Shown: positions 1 to 7,608 of the stretch, piece after piece
Position numbering within the stretch: the stretch's first letter is position 1
Layout: each line of letters opens with the position of its first letter
From: Ignavibacteriota bacterium
Lineage (GTDB): Bacteria > Bacteroidota > Kapaibacteriia > Palsa-1295
Direction: 5' to 3'
Length of the DNA stretch: 14,962 bases
Assembly (NCBI GenBank): GCA_003151215.1
Contig: PLXB01000293.1
Span: 513 to 15,474 of the forward strand
The notes under the pieces: model-generated
Databases searched by the model: none
What the model was told of the DNA's origin: nothing
The model's input: only the letters and a program-made list of their open reading frames with translations
Made by a program: the position numbers and the translations under genes

Positions 1-1
1 A

Positions 2-775
2 GTGCAGCCTCTTCGGGCTGTGACAACCATCGTTGTCGGTTCACTGCAATCTCTCTATGCATGGATACCGAATCCTTTCATTCTTTCTCGCGAAAATGAT
101 GAGCTTCGGAACCGGAATATTCTTCTCGCATCCGAACTTGCGCAACTTCGCCGGGCTAAAGGAGAAAATGAAGAACTGCGAAACCTCTTAGGTCTCAAAC
201 CGCGCAACGGATGGAAATTACTTGCTGTTGAGATCGTCGGTAAATCCTCTATCGGCGACCGAAATATGATCACTCTTTCTGCCGGTGATAATGCCGGCAT
301 CAGAAAAGGGATGGCAGTGATGACCGATGGCGGACTGGTTGGCAGAGTCTATTCGACAAGTGGAGGTTATAGTCTTGTTGAAGGATTATTTAACCGAAAT
401 ATGCGAGTGGCAGTAAAGATCGCCCGGACAAGAGTTGATGGAATCCTTGGCTGGGAAGGCGGTGATGAACTGGTTGTCCGTGATGTACCGAAGGCACTTG
501 ATGTCAAAGAGGGTGATCAGATTGTCACGAGTGAATATTCCACATTCTTTCCTTCAGAAGTGCCGGTCGGTGTTATCACGCGATTGGAGCCGGAGCCAAA
601 TTCGATGTTCCGAAAAATTTATGTTACTCCTGCAGCGCCTCCCTTTCGTGTTGAGCATTGCTATGTTGTACTCAAAGATGAAACCTTAGAGCAGGAAAAA
701 GCTGCGCTCGAAATAAAGGCTGAGGATGAGATGACGAGGAAAACCGATCTTGGTAAAAAGAAAAAAACAAAATAA
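2..775 (+). CDS. mreC: Rod shape-determining protein MreC (5' end cut by window)
   Basis: MreC is the periplasmic scaffold of the elongasome: it links MreB and MreD to peptidoglycan synthases and supports rod shape. The visible 257 residues begin with the tail of a hydrophobic segment. A predicted coiled coil follows (about residues 30-62, with heptad-like ENDELRNRN and ENEELRNLL), then the beta-rich MreC core, where GDRNMITLSAGDNAGI, GLVGRVYST and the EGDQIVTSEYSTFFPSEVPVGVI segment are typical of the family. A GTG stands at base 2, but the family normally starts 20-30 residues earlier with a complete transmembrane helix, so the true start is probably outside the window. The C-terminus carries a charged tail ending in a lysine cluster. 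mreD follows after 2 bp, so the two are surely co-transcribed. Confidence 0.93.
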   Translation: MQPLRAVTTIVVGSLQSLYAWIPNPFILSRENDELRNRNILLASELAQLRRAKGENEELRNLLGLKPRNGWKLLAVEIVGKSSIGDRNMITLSAGDNAGIRKGMAVMTDGGLVGRVYSTSGGYSLVEGLFNRNMRVAVKIARTRVDGILGWEGGDELVVRDVPKALDVKEGDQIVTSEYSTFFPSEVPVGVITRLEPEPNSMFRKIYVTPAAPPFRVEHCYVVLKDETLEQEKAALEIKAEDEMTRKTDLGKKKKTK

Positions 776-777
776 GA

Positions 778-1260
778 ATGCCATACGTGATCGAATCGGT
801 TGTTGCACTCTTACTTGTCATCATCGATGTCCTTTCAAGCCATTATTTATCGATCGGTGGCGCAATGCCTGATCTCGTGCTGATCTTTTTGGCATATATT
901 ATTATTACCCGAGGACAGTTTATTGCACAAATCACGGGTTTCTTTCTCGGGCTTTCACTTGATGTTCTTTCGAGCGGCACTCTCGGTTCACATGCGTTAT
1001 CGATGACGATAGCGGGGTTTTTACTTGGATATTTTTTCGACGATGAACAGGCAAAGCAACGTCTGCGAAATTGGCCGTTCCTGCTTTTTGTTTTTGCAGC
1101 ATCAGTGATAAATAATCTTGTCTACTATTTTTTCTTTACTGCCGGAAGCGGATTAAGCTTCATGGCCTATACGACTGAGCGTGGCGGACTCGGAACGCTC
1201 TTTACCGTTATTGTCGCCATCGTGCCGATGTACTATTGGTCGCGAAGACCTTTATACTAG
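778..1260 (+). CDS. mreD: Rod shape-determining membrane protein MreD
   Basis: MreD is an integral inner-membrane partner of MreC in the cell-elongation complex. The 160-residue protein is almost wholly hydrophobic, with about five predicted membrane segments, and its length fits the family. The segment PDLVLIFLAYI, then RGQFIAQITGFFLGLSLDVL and the GTLGSHALSMTIAGFLLGYF stretch, matches the usual MreD pattern of a Pro-Asp motif followed by glycine-rich helices. The ATG lies 2 bp after the mreC stop with no Shine-Dalgarno sequence, consistent with translational coupling. The next gene, 22 bp downstream on the same strand, is gpmA. PBP2 and RodA genes, which often come next, are absent. Confidence 0.9.
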   Translation: MPYVIESVVALLLVIIDVLSSHYLSIGGAMPDLVLIFLAYIIITRGQFIAQITGFFLGLSLDVLSSGTLGSHALSMTIAGFLLGYFFDDEQAKQRLRNWPFLLFVFAASVINNLVYYFFFTAGSGLSFMAYTTERGGLGTLFTVIVAIVPMYYWSRRPLY

Positions 1261-1282
1261 AGAGTAACTTTCAGGTAAACTT

Positions 1283-1888
1283 ATGGGAAAACTAATACTT
1301 CTTCGTCATGGAGAATCGCAATGGAATTCGGAGAACCGCTTCACCGGCTGGATCGATATTGGCTTGACTGAAAAAGGAAAAAAAGAAGCGTATGACGCCG
1401 GAAAATTATTGCGCGGCATTCCCATAGATTATGCGTTTACTTCCGTACTGATTCGCGCTATTGATACACTTACAGAAGCTCTGCAAGGAGCCGATCAGGA
1501 GCTGGTTCCGATCGCAGAAGATGCTGCACTTAACGAAAGAATGTATGGTGATCTTCAAGGACTCAATAAGGCTGAATGTGCTGAGAAATTTGGTGAAGCT
1601 CAGGTAAAGATATGGCGGAGGAGCTTCGATGTCCCGCCACCGAATGGTGAAAGCCTCAAGGATACAGCGATCCGCACACTTCCATATTTCGAAAAAAATA
1701 TACTTCCGTTAGTTAAAGAAGGGAAAAATGTTCTCATCTCAGCGCACGGTAATTCTCTTCGCGCCATTGTCATGGAGTTGGATAAACTTACGAAAGAAGA
1801 AGTGGTAGAACTAAATATTCCGAATGCAGTACCGATTGTCTATGAAATTGATGCGGAAGGAAAGATTGTTTCGAAGACGACGCTGTGA
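1283..1888 (+). CDS. gpmA: 2,3-bisphosphoglycerate-dependent phosphoglycerate mutase, short form
   Basis: This cytoplasmic glycolytic/gluconeogenic enzyme interconverts 3- and 2-phosphoglycerate through a phosphohistidine intermediate. The histidine-phosphatase signature LLRHGES gives phospho-acceptor His9 and Arg8. SVLIRAIDT carries Arg58, LNERMYGDLQGLNK carries Glu85, and ISAHGNSLRA carries the second catalytic His155. At 201 residues it is shorter than the 250-residue E. coli enzyme. Compared with E. coli from memory, about 25-30 residues are missing between VPPP and GESLKDT, which is the known compact form of the family and not damage. It lies 22 bp after mreD, probably in the same transcript. 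A weak AGG about 10 nt before the ATG is the only ribosome-binding hint. Confidence 0.93.
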   Translation: MGKLILLRHGESQWNSENRFTGWIDIGLTEKGKKEAYDAGKLLRGIPIDYAFTSVLIRAIDTLTEALQGADQELVPIAEDAALNERMYGDLQGLNKAECAEKFGEAQVKIWRRSFDVPPPNGESLKDTAIRTLPYFEKNILPLVKEGKNVLISAHGNSLRAIVMELDKLTKEEVVELNIPNAVPIVYEIDAEGKIVSKTTL

Positions 1889-2001
1889 TTTATTTTAAGG
1901 AGTAGCTTGGTAACATGGTATTGTCAGTCGTATTATGAAATGTCTTTCCGTCAAGAGTAATATGGTACCTTCCAAATATAAACCCTCCTTTATGGACCAC
2001 T

Positions 2002-3216
2002 TTAATCTTTCCTCTTCCATGATTCTCCGAATCTGCCGGAAAAATGGGATTGCGAGGCATATATTCTCTTCGTTGCAGCAATGGCATTCAGGCGTTCATC
2101 GGCGACATGATTGGCAGCTTCATTCGTCGTAATACCGAGTTCACTCGAGCGGAGAAGTATTTTCTTTAGAGTATTATATATATTTTCTGCTTGTTTTAGG
2201 GCACGAGGCTGCGAATATCCCTCGAGTTCGCTGGCGACGTTAATAAGTCCGCCTGCATTAATGACATAATCAGGAGCATAAAGGATATCGCGATCGACAA
2301 GGGCTTTCGAGTGTTTTTCTTCATCGCCAAGTTGGTTATTTGCAGGGCCGGCAATGATCTCACATTTCAATTTACCGATTGTTTGATCATTGATCACTCC
2401 GCCAAGCGCTGCTGGCGCAAAGATATCACAATCCATATCGAATACTTCTTCGGGGGCGAAGACGGTTGCTCCAGTATCTTTTGCGACTTGTTGAGCTTTC
2501 TCAGCATAAATATCAGTGATGAAAACTTTTGCTCCTGCCTCGGTTAAATATTTTGCAAGTCCCGAAGCAACGTGTCCCGCACCTTGAATGACTACACGCT
2601 TTCCTTCAAGGGAATCATTACCAAAACGGACATTCGCACATGCTTTGATACCGCAGAATGCACCATATGCTGTGACCGGTGATGGATCGCCGGAGCCGCC
2701 AAGTTCGAAAGGAATTCCCGTAACATATTTTGTCTCATGAAAAATATGTACCATATCATTAACGCTCGTTCCGACATCTTCGGCGCTGATATATCTTCCG
2801 CCAAGGCCTTCAATGAATCTTCCGAAAGTGCGAAAAAGCTGTTCTGTTTTTTGAGTTCGCGGATCGCCAATAATGACAGCTTTGCCGCCGCCAAGATTAA
2901 GTCCTGCTGCAGCAGCTTTATACGTCATGCCCCGTGAAAGACGTAGCACGTCATTCAACGCATCGAAATCATTTGCATAAGTCCACATGCGTGCCCCCCC
3001 AAGAGCTGGCCCGAGAGTGGTATTATGAATAGCAATAATTGCGCGCAAACCGGATGCTTTATCCGAGCAAAAGACCACTTGCTCGTGATCTCTCTCGGTG
3101 ATCTGTTCAAAAATTTCGGGATGATGAGTTGCTTCCGGAGATGTTTTTTCAGTTGAAGATTTACCGTTCTTCATGGCAGCAGAAATTGGCGAAGCGGCGG
3201 TTTTTATAGCGGACAT
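2002..3216 (-). CDS. Leucine dehydrogenase (Glu/Leu/Phe/Val dehydrogenase family)
   Basis: Leucine dehydrogenase is an NAD-dependent oxidative deaminase of L-leucine and other branched-chain amino acids to 2-oxo acids, in the cytoplasm. From about residue 36 it follows Bacillus leucine dehydrogenase closely: TTLGPALGGARMWTY, RGMTYKAAAAGLNLGGGK (Lys100 substrate-binding, Lys112 catalytic), SAEDVGTSV with the conserved Asp, GSGDPSPVTAYG, a Rossmann motif GAGHVA (residues 212-217, in place of the usual GxGNVA), AANNQL-like GPANNQL, and YAPDYVINAGGLINVA. The first ~33 residues are an extra Ser/Thr/Lys-rich leader; ATG at residue 15 is an alternative start. There is no Shine-Dalgarno sequence. Valine or phenylalanine preference cannot be excluded. 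It is convergent with gpmA and lies 142 bp downstream of the DUF218 gene on the same strand. Confidence 0.93.
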   Translation of the reverse strand: MSAIKTAASPISAAMKNGKSSTEKTSPEATHHPEIFEQITERDHEQVVFCSDKASGLRAIIAIHNTTLGPALGGARMWTYANDFDALNDVLRLSRGMTYKAAAAGLNLGGGKAVIIGDPRTQKTEQLFRTFGRFIEGLGGRYISAEDVGTSVNDMVHIFHETKYVTGIPFELGGSGDPSPVTAYGAFCGIKACANVRFGNDSLEGKRVVIQGAGHVASGLAKYLTEAGAKVFITDIYAEKAQQVAKDTGATVFAPEEVFDMDCDIFAPAALGGVINDQTIGKLKCEIIAGPANNQLGDEEKHSKALVDRDILYAPDYVINAGGLINVASELEGYSQPRALKQAENIYNTLKKILLRSSELGITTNEAANHVADERLNAIAATKRIYASQSHFSGRFGESWKRKD

Positions 3217-3358
3217 TATTATTTAGTAGAATATCAGTATTAATGAGAAAAAAGACGGAAACGGGATATCATTTCATGAGGAATGCCCTTCTCGCCGTGC
3301 TGTTTTCTCTAAAACGAAAAGGAGCATATATCACGTTCCTTAGAAAGAATAAATCAAC

Positions 3359-4396
3359 CTACTTTCCAAGGATCCAATATGCCAATAATGCAACACTTTC
3401 TCGAAGCCGGTAGTAGGCAAGATCGTAGAATGTTTGTTTAATATCTGAGGGAGTTCCAATAGCATCTATACCGCTAAATTTACACATTTCTATTGCACGC
3501 GCAAGATGATATTGATCACTAATGATGATAAATTTCTTCCAGCCTTGTTTTTTCACAAGTTCTTCACGGAGATAGAGAACTTGCTCTAACGTTGAATGTG
3601 AATTGATTTCCGCAGTGATCCTGCTTTCGTCAATTCCGCGAGTAATGAGCTCACGCTTTGCGATTTCACCTTCGGCTTTCTCGCCAGGAGCGTTTGAGCC
3701 GGTCGTGACGATCTTCGGAATGATATTCTGCTTTAGTAATTGTTCACCGAGTTTTATACGCTCGAGCAGTGTAGGGCTAGGGCGTTCGCCGCCTTCGCTG
3801 CCATGCCAAACAGCGGCGCCTAAGATCACTCCGGCATCGGCGTCGAATCGTCGCATCTCGTCGAAATGGGAAGTGACTTCGTAGGTAAATGAAAAAATAA
3901 ATGTAAAAATAACTGCACCGAAAAATGTGAAGAGTGTATTCCTAAAGACAGCCAGAGCGCCGGATACTCTGGAAAAATTATATTCTTTTCTCCGAAACAG
4001 TAATGAGATAAAAAGAGAACGCGTCAAGAGATAGGCGATCGAAGCAGCACGCGGGAATTCGGCAACTTCAAAATTCTTTGCTCCAAGCGTTATCCAAAAG
4101 ATTACGAAACCAATAAGTACAGCAATAGTCGTTCGCAAAAAACTCATTCGCGAAGGGTCTCGTATTTGCCGAAGCATCAGGAACATGATAAAAAGGAAAA
4201 GAGCATTGGAAATAATATCGCTTCGGGTCGAAAAGCGAAAAAATTGGGGAGTGAGTCCTTGCCCAATATAGCGGGCATTGGTAAGGATATAATGCGAGGC
4301 AAGTTCGACGATCACTGCTATAGCAAGCATTGCACGTTTAGCGATCGTGCGCTTGCGAAATGAATCCGGAACGTGCTCTGTACTTGTACTACTCAC
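3359..4396 (-). CDS. Membrane-anchored DUF218 (YdcF/SanA/ElyC-type) protein
   Basis: This 345-residue protein has an N-terminal half with about five hydrophobic segments (near residues 20-40, 58-76, 86-105, 117-134 and 150-172). A DUF218 domain follows at about 188-335. Family signatures are VILGAAVW (189-196), RPSPTLLERI (205-214), IVTTGSN (229-235), STLEQVLYLREEL and IISDQYHLARA (291-301), which form the putative active-site face. E. coli relatives SanA and ElyC affect envelope integrity and lipid-carrier use in peptidoglycan or antigen synthesis; the chemistry is unsettled, so a role here is inference. The start is GTG; the next in-frame ATG is residue 23. It is transcribed divergently from the beta-CASP nuclease gene and may be read through into leucine dehydrogenase. 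Confidence 0.85.
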   Translation of the reverse strand: MSSTSTEHVPDSFRKRTIAKRAMLAIAVIVELASHYILTNARYIGQGLTPQFFRFSTRSDIISNALFLFIMFLMLRQIRDPSRMSFLRTTIAVLIGFVIFWITLGAKNFEVAEFPRAASIAYLLTRSLFISLLFRRKEYNFSRVSGALAVFRNTLFTFFGAVIFTFIFSFTYEVTSHFDEMRRFDADAGVILGAAVWHGSEGGERPSPTLLERIKLGEQLLKQNIIPKIVTTGSNAPGEKAEGEIAKRELITRGIDESRITAEINSHSTLEQVLYLREELVKKQGWKKFIIISDQYHLARAIEMCKFSGIDAIGTPSDIKQTFYDLAYYRLRESVALLAYWILGK

Positions 4397-4465
4397 AAAT
4401 CATGCAACTCTTCGAATAAGGGGCAGTGTTATTTTGGGCTAAAATACACATAAAAAAGGCGACTC

Positions 4466-4493
4466 TATAATAAGTCTCATATTTGGTTGAGAC
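4466..4493. promoter_or_regulatory. -10-like box and inverted repeat in a divergent intergenic region
   Basis: The 113-bp gap between the two divergent genes holds TATAAT at 4466-4471 and an inverted repeat, GTCTCA (4474-4479) with TGAGAC (4488-4493), around an 8-nt spacer. The repeat lies just before the beta-CASP nuclease start, so it could be an operator or a leader hairpin. No convincing -35 box sits 17 bp upstream of the TATAAT. Elements of this size are expected by chance in AT-rich DNA, so this is only a candidate. Confidence 0.25.
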
Positions 4494-4509
4494 GTGTTGA
4501 TAACTTTAT

Positions 4510-5901
4510 TTGGAACAGATTCAATTTTTGGCATTAGGCGGAGCACGCGAGATCGGCGCGAACGCATATTTCTATAAGATCGGAGGCTATGGTCTTCTAG
4601 TCGATGCCGGTTTACATCCGGAAAAAACCGGATGGGATGCATTCCCGAAAGCAGAATTGCTTGAGCCCTATGGCGTAAATTCTTTTATCATTACTCACTC
4701 TCATACCGACCATTTGGGCGGTATGCCTTTTCTTCTTCAATCGCAACCTCAGGCACGACTGATCGCAACTCCCGAAACGATGGAGATCGCGCGCATAATG
4801 CTTGCGAATTCGTGCAGTCTGCTCCCACGCCAGCATTCGACAGAAGTAATGGAGAAGCTGACCTTTTATACACTTGAAAAGATCGATGAGATAATCCGTA
4901 ATATTGAGCCGCGAAAAATAAACTCAAGCTTTGTTTTAAATACTGCTGAATCGGCGGATAAAAAGATACAGTGTACTTTTTATAAAAGCGGGCATATTTT
5001 GGGTGCGATCGGAATGCTTATTGAGTATAACGGGAAAAGACTTTTTCACACGGGCGATACATCGTTACATACGCAATATCTTATCGGCGGCGCAGACTTG
5101 CCTGATAAGCATGTTGATGTCGTAGTGACTGAATGCACAAATGGCAAGGTCGATGCATATCTGAGCCATACGCGCGAAAAGGAATTGCTCCGGCTTGAAG
5201 CATCGATCACTAAAACTCTCGAAACGGGTGGTTCCGTGCTTATACCTGTATTTGCACTCGGAAAGATGCAGGAAGCGCTTGCAATGCTTTGGGATGGTAT
5301 GCGTGCCAAGCGCATCCCAACCGTGGATATTTATACCGGGGGTATGGGAAGGCGTATCGCCGATATTTACGATCAATTTGCCTACAGTGATTCCCGGCTA
5401 AATCATGAAGAAGTTCTCAAAGAGATACCGACATTTGAAATACCGAGACGGGAAGAACTTTTCAGCGGAAAATATTTCAAAACGCCAAGTATCGTTCTTG
5501 CATCAAGCGGAATGATGCAGACAGGTACTTCGAGTTACTTTCTTGCTCAGCGCTGGTTACGCCAGAAGAATTTTGCTATTTGTTTTATCGGCTATACCGA
5601 TCCGAGAACTCCGGGATACGTCGTTTCTCATGCAGAGCCCGGCCAACGAATAAAATTCGGTTCAATGAAAAGAGAAGTGCCGGTAAGATGTACTATTGAC
5701 AGGTTCAGATTTAGCGCTCATGCAAGAAGAGAAGAATTACTGGAAATCATTAACCGTCTTCGCCCGAAACATGTTGTCCTTACCCATGGCGATACCGATG
5801 CGATGAATGCCTTCGGAGAACTTATCATCGAATCTTTTCCCGGAACAAAGGTCAGCGCACCGGAAAATGGGAAATGGTATAATCTTTTATCAGAAGAATA
5901 G
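4510..5901 (+). CDS. Beta-CASP metallo-beta-lactamase RNase/exonuclease (CPSF73/Ysh1-like)
   Basis: This 463-residue enzyme of the beta-CASP branch of the MBL fold probably hydrolyses RNA in the cytoplasm using two zinc ions. Motif II is HSHTDH (63-68), motif III is His162 in GHILGA, and motif IV is Asp183 in HTGDTS. The beta-CASP insert starts near TECTN (207-211). His403 in FSAHA and His426 in VLTHGD are the later conserved histidines. ASSGMMQTGTSSYFL and the FIGYTDPRTPG segment are typical of this family (COG1236-like) and not of RNase J. The start is TTG: a stop codon lies 6 nt upstream in frame (4501-4503) and the first residues already match the family, so no ATG start is possible. Target RNA is unknown. 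Confidence 0.88.
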   Translation: MEQIQFLALGGAREIGANAYFYKIGGYGLLVDAGLHPEKTGWDAFPKAELLEPYGVNSFIITHSHTDHLGGMPFLLQSQPQARLIATPETMEIARIMLANSCSLLPRQHSTEVMEKLTFYTLEKIDEIIRNIEPRKINSSFVLNTAESADKKIQCTFYKSGHILGAIGMLIEYNGKRLFHTGDTSLHTQYLIGGADLPDKHVDVVVTECTNGKVDAYLSHTREKELLRLEASITKTLETGGSVLIPVFALGKMQEALAMLWDGMRAKRIPTVDIYTGGMGRRIADIYDQFAYSDSRLNHEEVLKEIPTFEIPRREELFSGKYFKTPSIVLASSGMMQTGTSSYFLAQRWLRQKNFAICFIGYTDPRTPGYVVSHAEPGQRIKFGSMKREVPVRCTIDRFRFSAHARREELLEIINRLRPKHVVLTHGDTDAMNAFGELIIESFPGTKVSAPENGKWYNLLSEE

Positions 5902-6051
5902 AACTCCACCCCTGTCTAACTGATAGAACATCTGCCCGTACGGCAAGAGTACATATGGCTTCGGAAATCTCTCAACACCTGAAATAATCCGTGCATTATA
6001 ATGCTTTGCTACGTCTCTAAGAGAAGTATAGTTTCCTGATTGAACAGTTTC
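5890..6051 (-). pseudogene. Protein-like reading frame without start codon, antisense to the pfkA leader
   Basis: On the minus strand, 53 codons run open from just after an in-frame stop (complement of 6052-6054) to TGA (complement of 5890-5892). The translation looks protein-like, with stretches such as SLRDVAKHYNARIISGVERF and PYVLLPYGQMFYQLDRGG. There is no ATG, GTG or TTG before the last third, so it cannot be an intact gene of its own. It could be the tail of a decayed gene, or a chance open frame. It overlaps the last codons of the beta-CASP gene. I do not recognise the family. Confidence 0.2.
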
Positions 6052-6117
6052 TTAACATACTTCTTTGAACCTCTCTTTTCTTTTATGGTGTTTTATGCGC
6101 TCAAGTTTAGCTTTTTT

Positions 6118-7092
6118 ATGCCAGAAATAAAAACGATCGGAGTTTTAACAGCAGGCGGCGATGCGCCGGGGATGAATGCTTGTATTCGTGCCGTGACGCG
6201 CGTAGCTAGGCATCATGATATGCGCGTTCTCGGAGTTGAGCATGGTTTCACGGGATTGATGGCTGGGGATTATACCGAACTGATCCGCAGTTCTGTTTCA
6301 AATATTATACAGCGCGGCGGTAAGATCCTGAAATCAGCTCGCAGCCCTGAATTCCTCACTCCTGAAGGGAGAAAAAAAGCATTCGATTCTATGCTCGCAG
6401 CGAAAATGGATGGACTTGTTGTCATTGGAGGCGATGGAACTGCTCAGGCAGGAGCAGCCTTCTGCGCCGAATATGACATACCTGTCGTCGGTTGTCCGGG
6501 TACGATCGATAATGATCTCTTTGGAACAGATTATTCTATCGGATTCGATACGGCAGTGAACACAGCACTTGAAAATATTGATAAAATTCGCGATACTGCC
6601 GATGCTTTTGAGCGTACGTTCTATATCGAAGTGATGGGTAGAACGAGCGGATTTATTGCGCTGGATGTCGGATTAAGCTGCGGAGCAGAATTTATTGCGA
6701 TTGCCGAGAACGAGGGGAGTCTCGATGAGCTTCTCAAAATATTTAAAAATCAACGTGCGACGAAACGTTCGAATATGATCATTGTCGCCGAAGGCGATGA
6801 AGCAGGCGGAGCATTCAAACTTGCTGAAACGGTGAAAGAGCATACCGGAGTTGATTATCGCGTCGCAATTTTAGGTCATGTTCAGAGGGGAGGAAGCCCC
6901 ACTGCTCGTGATCGTATCCTTGCCTCAAAGCTCGGAGCAGCTGCAGTGGAAGCCTTGATCAACGGCCATAGTAATATTATGACCGGTGAAGTAAACGGTA
7001 AACTTACGTTGACACCTTTAAAGGAAGCTGCAGATACAAAGAAACCCGTAGATGCAATACTGTTTGAGTTGACAAAAGTACTAGCTCAATAA
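6118..7092 (+). CDS. pfkA: ATP-dependent 6-phosphofructokinase
   Basis: This cytoplasmic kinase converts fructose 6-phosphate to fructose 1,6-bisphosphate, the committed step of glycolysis. The 324 residues match the usual length of about 320. Motifs are TAGGDAPGMNACIRAV (11-26), VIGGDGT (102-108), PGTIDNDLFGTDYSIGFDTA with catalytic Asp131, EVMGRTSGF with Arg175, and LGHVQRGG with His254. Gly107 and Gly128 replace the Asp and Lys of pyrophosphate-dependent enzymes, which marks an ATP user. An upstream in-frame TTG at 6040 would add 26 hydrophobic residues, but ATG 6118 begins exactly where the family does. No Shine-Dalgarno sequence is visible. A TATAAT at 5997-6002 in the 216-bp leader is a weak promoter candidate. 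It is convergent with the next gene. Confidence 0.95.
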   Translation: MPEIKTIGVLTAGGDAPGMNACIRAVTRVARHHDMRVLGVEHGFTGLMAGDYTELIRSSVSNIIQRGGKILKSARSPEFLTPEGRKKAFDSMLAAKMDGLVVIGGDGTAQAGAAFCAEYDIPVVGCPGTIDNDLFGTDYSIGFDTAVNTALENIDKIRDTADAFERTFYIEVMGRTSGFIALDVGLSCGAEFIAIAENEGSLDELLKIFKNQRATKRSNMIIVAEGDEAGGAFKLAETVKEHTGVDYRVAILGHVQRGGSPTARDRILASKLGAAAVEALINGHSNIMTGEVNGKLTLTPLKEAADTKKPVDAILFELTKVLAQ

Positions 7093-7107
7093 ATTACAAA
7101 AATCATA

Positions 7108-7135
7108 AATTACGAATCGAAAAAAAATCGTAATT
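7108..7135. terminator. Candidate bidirectional terminator hairpin
   Basis: A perfect 8-bp inverted repeat, AATTACGA (7108-7115) and TCGTAATT (7128-7135), surrounds a 12-nt A-rich loop, 15 nt past the pfkA stop and between two convergent genes. A further related copy, ATTCGTATTT, follows within 10 nt. The stem is AT-rich and there is no clean U tract, so termination is plausible from position but not certain. Confidence 0.4.
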
Positions 7136-7153
7136 GTTAATTCGTATTTAACT

Positions 7154-7519
7154 TCATTCTCCTTTCATTCCGACAAACTTATCGGTATTGTCTTGAAATA
7201 GAACATTGAATGTTGTCAGGCTGCCATACGAGCGGGTGATATAGCCTCCGAATTCGATCTTCTCGCCATCGTCTAATTTGCTGCTATTGATCTTTTGTTC
7301 GAGGACGCGCAAATTATTGCGGACAGCGATGAGCTTTTTGAAAAAAACTTCTATGTCAACTTCTTTGGATTGAAGCGAAGGATCCTTCGGTTGTATAATA
7401 ACGGATCCATGATAGAATTTGGGAGCGATGGTAACGTCGGTATCCGGTAAGGTTAGCTTTTGGTCTAATGCGTTCGTAAATGCTTCAAATGCGATGCGAT
7501 ATACTTCTTCGATCTGCAT
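7154..7519 (-). CDS. Protein of unknown function (121 residues)
   Basis: I do not recognise a named family. The protein has no signal peptide or membrane segment, so it should be cytoplasmic. It opens with a short amphipathic helix (about 1-20). A likely beta region follows, containing KFYHGSVIIQPKDPSLQSKE (34-53), then a charged helix with FFKKLIAVRNNLRVLEQKIN (59-78), then a C-terminal block with GGYITRSYGSLTTFNVLFQD (91-110). The balanced composition and well-defined blocks argue for a real, conserved gene. The start is ATG in an AT-rich leader without Shine-Dalgarno. It is convergent with pfkA. A tiny membrane-peptide gene lies 89 nt upstream on the same strand. Confidence 0.75.
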   Translation of the reverse strand: MQIEEVYRIAFEAFTNALDQKLTLPDTDVTIAPKFYHGSVIIQPKDPSLQSKEVDIEVFFKKLIAVRNNLRVLEQKINSSKLDDGEKIEFGGYITRSYGSLTTFNVLFQDNTDKFVGMKGE

Positions 7520-7608
7520 AAAAAATTAAATATTAAAATAAGCAGAAAGAAGAACGGTATGAGCTCTTGTCGGATTCCTTCATTTGGCTATTACTTGAAA
7601 TGTCGTAG

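Noticed and set aside
3276..3413. 45-codon plus-strand frame (MRNALLAVLFSLKRKG...)
   Set aside because: Runs antisense into the end of the DUF218 gene, has no ribosome site, and its hydrophobic-basic start is easily produced by chance.
5046..5376. Minus-strand open frames inside the beta-CASP gene
   Set aside because: They are antisense shadows of a well-supported coding sequence with Ser/Arg/Cys-rich, domain-free translations.
6040..6117. Upstream TTG extension of pfkA
   Set aside because: It adds 26 hydrophobic residues absent from the family; ATG 6118 begins exactly at the conserved start of the enzyme.
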